From contig JAPWDM010000046.1 of the NCBI GenBank assembly GCA_035578155.1, positions 60,001 through 124,000 of the forward strand: a stretch of DNA of 64,000 bases, written 5' to 3'. The notes under the pieces are model-generated. The model searched no databases. It saw nothing but the letters and a program-made list of their open reading frames with translations, and was not told where the DNA came from. Positions 57,611-64,000 of the stretch are shown here, one piece after another. The DNA comes from Brachynemurus nebulosus (Eukaryota > Arthropoda > Insecta > Neuroptera > Myrmeleontidae). Made by a program: the position numbers and the translations under genes. Positions within the stretch are counted from its first letter, which is position 1; each line of letters begins with the position of its first letter.

Positions 57611-58860
57611 TATCACTTATACATAAAGGATTTAAAGCTAAAAAGTAATCGACTCATTTTTCTATATCAACTGGATTTTGCTTTAATTTTGGCTTGTATT
57701 TTAAAGTTCCAATAGTTTTCCAGAAACTGTTGGAGTCTTTTGTATTCAGGAGTTTAATTTTGATGTTATCATAGTAATTTCTTTTAGATTATTTAAGGGT
57801 ACTTTAATAGCATTTTTTACTTTCTATATATAAATTCAAAAACCTAACGTCAAAGTTACTTTTTTTACAATCCTTAAAGCAATTTCTCATTTCTACCTTT
57901 TTGTTCCTACACACTTCGTTAAACCAGGGTTTATTTTTGAAAAACATCCACGTACCAGTATTTTGTATTTTAACACTTAAGTTTAATTCTTCTGCAGCTC
58001 TGACAATTACGTTAAGCATAACTTCATAAATAGATTCACTGCTATTCAGATCATTTTCAGTAATGTTTATATTTTCCAAAATATCAATATAATCATGTTT
58101 TTTTTTTTATTTCATCCCATTTAAATTGTTTCATAGATGAAGAAGCAGGAAATTCAGTAGTTTTTTTAATTTTAATAGGGTAGTTAATATATAAAATAAC
58201 TGGAAAATGATCTGATGTTAAGAAACGGTCGGAAATCAGTAAATCACAAACGTCACTAATAGCATTCGTCCAAACTAGATCAATTGTACTTTTTGAATTT
58301 TTTCTACAATATGTGTACTCACCTGGATTGTTACTCAACGTTCTACCATTAACCACAACAAAACCATGATCCTCGAAAAAATTTGTTATGTTAATACGTA
58401 CGCAAGTACGTATTATCAAAGATTTCAGAACCATAATTATTATTTAACTGTCCAATTCTTCCATTCATATCTTCTATAATATAAATTTTTGGGTTAGTGC
58501 ACATATTTACAATAATTAAGAACATGTCATTTAACTGTTCAATTACATACATATTTTCAATATCAGGTTTTATGTAAACAAACACTAATATTAATGTATC
58601 CACGTTACAGTGTGTTAGTTTTATAATACACCACATATTATTTTTTTCTATTAGATGATAATTTAACTTTTGGTGTAGGAATAAAACCATTCCCCCGCTT
58701 CCACGGCCGAGACTTTTTTCTTTAACTGCATTTTGTTTAAGACATTTATATTGGCTAAGAAATTTTGGTGGAACATAGTTTTCTTTAAAGAGCCATGTTT
58801 CGGATAGTGCAATTACTTCAAAATTCTGAATATACTTTTGTTGAGACGCATCTAGATCCA
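57611..58860 (-). pseudogene. LINE ORF2 N-terminus: APE-type endonuclease and linker
   Basis: Frames at 58391-58861 and 58093-58434 carry the endonuclease: FEVIALSETWL (Glu), GRGSGGMVLF, an EDMNGRIG block where Gly-Asp-x-Asn is usual (Asp and Asn kept, the preceding Gly is Glu), SKSTIDLVWTN, and SDHFPVILY (catalytic His). The enzyme nicks target DNA to prime reverse transcription. A short direct repeat TACGTACGCAAGTACGTAT at about 58390-58412 lies at the frame change. The linker frame 57804-58079 (NKPWFNEVCRNKK) follows. Confidence 0.78.
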
Positions 58861-59004
58861 TAAAATTACGGTACCCGTGACAGTTCCAATAAAAACAGTG
58901 TAGATTATTTTTTTCCAGATCGTTGATATGATTATTACAATTTTTAGTTCTATCAATATTGAAGGTTTTTTTTTGCTGATAATGTTAGTTCCGTTCCAAT
59001 TTCG

Positions 59005-59733
59005 TTATTGTGATAGGGAGCCAGATCTCTGACGTTGACAAAAATCCATCATAACTGTAGACTTGTTCGCCAAATTTTTATTTTTATCTTGTCTCTTGGG
59101 ATAATTTACGCTTTCATCTTCTTCATTGCTTTGGGTACGCTTTTTTGAGTTACTAGGTGGTGGTTGGTTTGACATAGTTGTTTCTTCTTCGACTATTAAC
59201 TTATCGTATCTTATATATGCTTTTTTCCCTTCACTACGATACTGGAGCATTTTAGGAATTAAGCTTTTTCTTTTTGCTCTAACTTCTGCTGGAAAATCAT
59301 CGGTGATGACTACTTGTTTGTTTTTGATGTTTCTTCTATTGATAAATATTTGTTTTTTCATTCGTTGCGTAGTCAAACCCACAAGAACCGAAGACCGATT
59401 GTTTTCCCCTTTTCCCAATTTACGTACAAAATCTATATCATTGAACGAGCAGTCTATTTTTAAAGAATTACTAAAAAGTTCTATTATTTCTTGCTCCATT
59501 TGTTCAGGTTTATCTTCAACAATTTCTAGTCCATGAATGGCTACGTTTTTCCGTTTAGTTTCTTTTTCTAAATAACTGATTTTAGTTTTTAAATCTTTAA
59601 TTATGTCTTTTAAATTTTGATTTTCTGATCGAAATTCCTCTAGCATTTTATCCATATGGTCTGTCAATCTTTTGTTTTCATTTTCCATTTCCATTTTCAA
59701 ATCAGAGATTGCTTTTAAAATTTCTTCAGACAT
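59005..59733 (-). CDS. LINE ORF1 protein, coiled coil plus RRM-like domain
   Basis: An intact 242-aa frame from the ATG at 59733 (eight codons after a GTG that is unlikely to be used). Residues about 1-60 are a charged heptad-rich coiled coil (ISDLKMEMENENKRL, then IKDLKTKISYLEKE). Residues about 60-165 resemble the RRM of L1-type ORF1 proteins (KNVAIHGL, DFVRKLGKG, SSVLVGLTTQRMKKQIF, ITDDFPAEVRAKRKSLIP), followed by a basic low-complexity tail. Such proteins trimerise, bind the element's RNA and act as chaperones. ORF2 begins about 140 bases downstream. There is no visible lesion, although ORF2 is dead. Confidence 0.85.
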   Translation of the reverse strand: MSEEILKAISDLKMEMENENKRLTDHMDKMLEEFRSENQNLKDIIKDLKTKISYLEKETKRKNVAIHGLEIVEDKPEQMEQEIIELFSNSLKIDCSFNDIDFVRKLGKGENNRSSVLVGLTTQRMKKQIFINRRNIKNKQVVITDDFPAEVRAKRKSLIPKMLQYRSEGKKAYIRYDKLIVEEETTMSNQPPPSNSKKRTQSNEEDESVNYPKRQDKNKNLANKSTVMMDFCQRQRSGSLSQ

Positions 59734-60040
59734 TTTTAACCTCGTTAAATGAAACACTCGGTATATTTATTTATTTATGTTTGTATATATGAGTTGTCAC
59801 AAAGATTATATTAATTATCTATGATATATGCTAACTTCAAACTGTTAATAGTTTTATATTGAGAAGAATTATTGGATATTTTTACAAAAAATTTTGATTT
59901 GAGCACAAATTATTATCGTTCACAATTTTCTCTGTATTTAACTTTTTTAGATTTTACCTATTACAATAAATTTTTAATTAATTATTAAGATAAATTCAAT
60001 AAAAATTAACACAATAAATTTCACGGCTTGTATTACTACG
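59734..60040 (-). other. LINE 5'UTR and junction with the I-like LINE
   Basis: AT-rich sequence upstream of ORF1. The I-like LINE's coding similarity breaks off at about 60,045, so the two elements abut here. Confidence 0.5.
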
Positions 60041-60044
60041 CGAC

Positions 60045-61346
60045 AGGAGTACCAATCACCGAGTTGTGTAAAATGCTCCAATGGCAAGGCGGATTCCAGC
60101 GCTGTGGATCCTTTCTAGAGCCGTTAACCGTGATCTACGGGCCGATGAGTATATCGCACAGCCATAATCGATTTTGGATTGTATGAGTGATTGATATAGC
60201 TTTAACAATGTATTTCGATCAGCTTCTCAGTCCAGGCTGGCTATACAACGCAGTAGGTTTAAGAATTTTTTACACCTCGTGGCCATTTTGCTGATTTTTT
60301 TATTCCTGAGAATTTTTCTGTCGAAAATGAGCCCCAAAAACCGTACTGAAGACTGGGTTTGTATTCTCTCGCCTTTTAAGTATAGATTGGGCTCATTTTG
60401 TTCAAGACGTAATATACACGAAGTCTTGGTGGTAGAGAACTTGAATCCGATTTCTGAGGCAGATCGATCAACGGTGTTAATGGCATGCTGTAATCGCTCT
60501 TCTAGGTCTTGTATTGAGCGACCAGCTAGAAAGATCGCTATATCATCAACGTATAAGCACTTTTTAATTAGAAGTTCTATGGCCGCCGTGATGTCATTAA
60601 CTACAATAAGGAATAATGTGCAGGTAATTGTTGGAGGATGCCGTTATCCATACTATGTGATGTACTTTCTATATCACCAATTCGGACCTTAAAAGTGCGA
60701 TTAGAAAGGAAGCTTTTAATCATGTTGGGCATGTTGCTTCTTAGTCCCCATTCATGAATTTTTTGGAGGATGCCATGCCGCCAGGTCATGTCATACGCCT
60801 CACAGCCACCTGATGTTGCCGGGAGGCGTATGCGTTTAAAATGGCATCCTCCAGATGGGCAAGTTGGTCAATAGTGCTGTAATTTTTCCGAAAACCGCTC
60901 TGATTAGTATCTATTAAATGATTTTTTTCAAGATACCAGATTAGCCTGTCGTTTACCATTTTTTCCAGTATTTTCCACAAGCAGGATGTTAAGGAAATCG
61001 GACGATAGTTCTGTACTTGTGCTGGGTCCTTTCCTTCCTTGAGGAGTGGTATGATGGTGGCCTCTCTCCACTTCGTTGGGTACATCCCAGTGTTCCATAT
61101 TTTATTATATATTTTTAATAGCAGCCTCTTCATTGTGGTAGGTAGTTTTTGCAGGAAAATGTAGGGGATGTTGTCTCCCCCAGGTGCTGTTTCTTGGGCA
61201 TTGCTTAGAGCACTTTCAAGTTCAAAGACTATGTTGGGAGCATTGTACGGTTCCAAACCATCAGAGTTGAAGTCGAGCTCTTGTGACTCTTCGTTGTATT
61301 TTTTACGTGAAAACTCGGGATGGTAGTTTTGAGAGCTACTGACATT
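60045..61346 (-). pseudogene. I-like LINE ORF2: reverse transcriptase, frameshifted and 3'-truncated
   Basis: RT blocks run down the minus strand: TAPGGDNIPYIFLQKLP at about 61190, WREATIIPLLKEGKDP then NYRPISLTSCLWK at about 61060-60970, the QSGFRKNYSTIDQL block at about 60890, SFLSNRTFKVRIGD at about 60680, and the catalytic Tyr-Val-Asp-Asp at 60542-60553. The thumb region follows (RFLGLIFDRK at about 60320; SLIQSKIDYGCAIYSSARRS at about 60150). Frames change at about 61,345, 60,780 (where a segment appears duplicated or rearranged around GGATGCC) and 60,600. Similarity stops at about 60,045, before RNase H. Loss of the 3' end is unusual for a LINE, which normally loses the 5' end, so a later rearrangement or insertion is implied. 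Confidence 0.85.
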
Positions 61347-62501
61347 TTAAAACTGCATGGCGAATAATTCGGCTATAGCTGCCCGGTCTCTGGTGTATTG
61401 ACCAGGTGAAGTCTCGATGACTGAGGGAGTGTGAAATGATGGTTTCCCAATCATAGCCCTCACTTTCTGCCAAGTGCCTTTTACATCCGCCGAAAAGTCT
61501 TTAATATAATAATAATAAAATAATAAAATAATTCTGCGTTCTCGCGATCGTGCTTTTTTAAAGGCAATCTTATTCTCTTGTGTAGGAGTTCTTTTGAACT
61601 TTTTAAGGGCTTTTCTTTTCTCAGCAATTGTGGTTTTGACATCGTTATTCCACCACGGTACGTTTCGTCGATGAAGTTTGCCATTGGTTTTAGGGACTGA
61701 GTGTTGGGCACTGTTAAGAATTGCAGCACAAAACTCATCCACCGTTATGTATATATTTTCGGAGATTTGTGGTGGGTGAATACTATTGACAAATTCTTCC
61801 CAATCAGCATCTTGACTGCGCCATTTCCAGTGGATTATTGGGCATATCCGAGGTATGTCAGTTTTTATTAGCACAGGAAAATGGTCACTACCATGGTTAT
61901 CGTGTAATACATTCCACTGTAGCCTCGGAGCAATTCTTAGAGAACACAAGGAGAGATGGATCGCCGAAAAACTTCCGCTCCTAATATTAATATACGTGTG
62001 TTCTCCAGTGTTGAGACAAACTAAGTTCTTATTTGCGAGGAATTGTTCGATTAGTCTTCCTCGGTGGCCTGTTTGAGAACTTCCCCATATTTCATTATGT
62101 GCATTGAAATCACCAAGGAGCATAAATGGGGGAGGCAGTTGTGTCGCTAAATGCTCCAGGTCTTCGAGGCGCCACTCTCGATTTGGAAGATAAATTGAAC
62201 AAATGCTTATCTCTATCGGCATGTGTAGTCGGATGGCTACTGTTTGGAGAGGGGTGTGTAAATTGATTCCCTGGACCCGCAGGGACTCACTGACAAGGAC
62301 TGCAACACCCCCACTCGCCGCTCTTAGATGTATTTGATCTTTTCTAAAGATTTTGAAATTCTTGAGGCTGTACACATCTTCTTCTTTCAAGTGTGTTTCC
62401 TGTAAGCAAATGCAAACAGGGGTTTGCGTTGCTAGCAATTGGCTGAATTCGCAGTAGTGCTTTTTTAGGCCATTAATATTCCACTGGATTATTCCTTCCA
62501 T
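61347..62501 (-). pseudogene. I-like LINE ORF2 N-terminus: APE-type endonuclease
   Basis: A 384-aa frame from the ATG at 62501. It begins with the canonical IIQWNINGLKKHYCE, followed by CICLQETHLKEED (catalytic Glu), SGGVAVLVS, CSIYLP, LLGDFNAHNEIWGS (Asp/Asn pair), a TYINIRSGSFSAIHLSL segment where Asp is usual (Ile-Asp-Leu is here Ile-His-Leu), and NHGSDHFPVLI (Ser-Asp-His). The His for Asp change would damage the nuclease. Residues 250-384 are the linker to RT with NVPWWNNDV and the KRKALKKFKRTPT block. The frame ends at 61347, and RT resumes in another frame. Confidence 0.85.
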
Positions 62502-62616
62502 TTTATTGAAAATTATTCGGAAGAGGACAATTTTGCTTCTTCTTTCTTCCTTTCCTCGGTACTCTCTTCAGCCAACCTTTCTTCTTCTTTGGTTGAATGA
62601 AATCCTGTTCCACAGA

Positions 62617-63924
62617 TTAAATAGATTCACTGTCGGAACAGGTTAAGTTGGTTATGTCTCTCTGCTCACCCTCGGGTTGGCTAATGCTGAGGTGTGAGCT
62701 ACTTCTCATTATTCTTGCCGGCGGTTGACTTGCCGACAAGGATTTTGTGATGTGGCGTAGCACTTTTTGCGCTACGGCATCAGTTTGTCGGGAATCCGGC
62801 TGTTTAAAATCCACCGATTCGTTGTCGGTGGAGGAGGTAATTGGTGCAGGTCTTATGTCCTGCACTTGTTTTTGGGATGCCAGCCTAAATGTTGTTGCTG
62901 GCATCGTTTTTTTAATTTCTTTTTCCCCTTTATCTTTTACATTAAGTTTTTTAAGATATTCTTTAATTATCTTTGTCACAACTGGCATGATCTCTTGCAT
63001 AATTGCTTTGGGGGATGTTAAGTTTTTAACCACGGCCGCATATGATGATTTTTGTGTTGTCGGTCTTCGCACTATTAGTTTCCTTGCTTCCGTGTAACTC
63101 AACTTATTTGTGGTTTTTAGTTCTTGAATCGCCATTTCCTGTTTGTATACAGGGCAGTTGCGAGATCTGGCGCTGTGTTGCCCACCACAGTTTACACATA
63201 CAATTGGTTCCTCGCAGGAGGTCCCTTCGTGAGTTTTTTTCCCGCATATGAATACCGGATCAGAGGTACATCGAGTGAATGTATGTCCAAACTGTTGGCA
63301 GTTGAAACATCTCAGCGGCGCACGAATATACGGTCTGACATCAAGTCGATGTATTTCCGCCCTGACCTTTTTTGGCAATTCGGCCCGGTTGAAGGTGAGA
63401 ACGTGGGAAGCTGTTTCGATGACTTTGTTATCCCGGCGCGTGGTTAGACATCTCACTTCCACTACCCCTTGAGATCGCATACCTTCTTCTATTTCAGCTA
63501 GGGCACAGTTAAGTAGGCCGCGGCAAGTTACTATTCCTTTAGTGTAGTTTAATGATTTGTGTGGTACTATTTCAACTTCTAGTTCATTGAACTCCATTAC
63601 CTCGCTAAGCTTTAAACTTTGCATAGCGGAAAAAGTTTCTATTAATAGTCCTGTTGCCGTCTTCTTGATTTCTTTAAGTACACCACATTTTCTTGTTAAG
63701 ATCTTTTCTATTAAGAACGGATTGGTTTTTGTTATATCATTCTTGTCGTCCTTGTATTTCATTACCCAAAATTTCGGTATTGGCTCATTTTCTTGTAAAC
63801 CAATATTTTCACCTCTTCTCCTCTTAGTGGAGGGTTTTTCCAGAACGGGTTGTTTTGGTACAGCCTCCGAAGCCCCCGTAGATGGAGCGGGTCCTCCATT
63901 ATTATTTTTTTGTATATTTTCCAT
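62617..63924 (-). CDS. I-like LINE ORF1 (Gag-like) with CCHC zinc knuckles
   Basis: An intact 435-aa frame starting at the ATG at 63924. Residues about 50-190 form the RRM-like region (NPFLIEKIL, VVEVRCLTTRRDNKVIETAS, VRPYIRAPLRC). A zinc-knuckle series then follows: CFNCQQFGHTFTRC at about 207-220, a variant FICGKKTHEGTSC, and CVNCGGQHSARSRNC at about 242-256, after which comes the standard LSYTEARKL block. The Ser/Pro-rich C-terminus is low complexity. Such proteins coat the element's RNA and guide it to the nucleus or target. ORF2 starts 116 bp downstream. This is the healthiest LINE frame in the window. About 76 bp of 5'UTR is visible before the window edge. Confidence 0.9.
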   Translation of the reverse strand: MENIQKNNNGGPAPSTGASEAVPKQPVLEKPSTKRRRGENIGLQENEPIPKFWVMKYKDDKNDITKTNPFLIEKILTRKCGVLKEIKKTATGLLIETFSAMQSLKLSEVMEFNELEVEIVPHKSLNYTKGIVTCRGLLNCALAEIEEGMRSQGVVEVRCLTTRRDNKVIETASHVLTFNRAELPKKVRAEIHRLDVRPYIRAPLRCFNCQQFGHTFTRCTSDPVFICGKKTHEGTSCEEPIVCVNCGGQHSARSRNCPVYKQEMAIQELKTTNKLSYTEARKLIVRRPTTQKSSYAAVVKNLTSPKAIMQEIMPVVTKIIKEYLKKLNVKDKGEKEIKKTMPATTFRLASQKQVQDIRPAPITSSTDNESVDFKQPDSRQTDAVAQKVLRHITKSLSASQPPARIMRSSSHLSISQPEGEQRDITNLTCSDSESI

Positions 63925-64000
63925 AAATTTTTTTAACCATTTTTCCCTCCGGCGCTTCCCACCCTCCGTGGAGCCTCATATGGGACAGGATTGCCGCAAA
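63925..64000 (-). other. 5'UTR of the I-like LINE (cut by the window edge)
   Basis: GC-richer sequence (GGAGGGTGGGAAGCGCCGG on the minus strand) directly upstream of the ORF1 ATG. The element's 5' end may lie outside the window. Confidence 0.5.

Noticed and set aside
60279..60692. 137-aa plus-strand frame
   Set aside because: It is antisense to the reverse-transcriptase coding sequence of the I-like LINE; the same holds for the plus-strand frames at 59126-59536 and 62747-63472 over the LINE ORF1 genes.

Overview
The window looks like repeat-rich, AT-rich insect nuclear DNA. The evidence is a 28S rRNA whose expansion segments are swollen with A+T, an env-carrying errantivirus-type Ty3/gypsy element, I-like and CR1/Jockey-like LINEs, a Penelope-like fragment, pogo/Tigger and hAT DNA transposons, and short CCTAA-type motifs. 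The order and species cannot be fixed from the sequence. I found no intact host protein-coding gene; nearly all recognisable coding sequence belongs to transposable elements.

Layout. 1-4145 (minus strand) is a partial ribosomal RNA unit: the 5' two-thirds or so of 28S, ITS2 and 5.8S. An ITS1-like AT-rich tract follows to about 6.3 kb, but no 18S gene follows it or occurs elsewhere in the window. 6.36-16.5 kb is a tandem array of about 40 units in two length classes (about 172 and 320 bp), interrupted by two copies of a 470-bp GC-richer block. 16.7-19.1 kb is a pogo/Tigger transposon with an uninterrupted 549-aa transposase that ends in a PHD-like finger. 19.3-23.5 kb holds minor repeats, a tRNA-derived SINE-like head and one small unknown gene. 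23.5-28.26 kb is a giant palindrome (arms about 1.7-2 kb) with two divergently oriented copies of one gene, each damaged in a different way. 29-31.3 kb is dominated by (AT)n tracts. 31.4-40.06 kb is a full-length gypsy-like endogenous retrovirus (LTR-gag-pol-env-LTR) carrying several stops and frameshifts.

41-49.3 kb is a graveyard of LINE and Penelope fragments, an inverted pair of tRNA-like genes, a palindrome and a non-autonomous hAT element. It includes two copies of a LINE 3'UTR made of consecutive RNA hairpins whose stems covary between copies. 49.37-50.26 kb is a 449-bp tandem duplication and 50.78-52.14 kb is a pogo-related element. 52.98-59.99 kb is a LINE on the minus strand (coiled-coil/RRM ORF1; endonuclease-RT ORF2) split by a 2.6-kb nest of repeats bounded by a 145-bp-arm palindrome. 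60.04-64 kb is an I-like LINE on the minus strand with an intact ORF1 and a broken ORF2.

Taken together the segment resembles pericentromeric or rDNA-flanking heterochromatin. Only the pogo transposase, the I-like ORF1, the other LINE's ORF1 and the 20-kb small gene are open reading frames that could still make full-length proteins.
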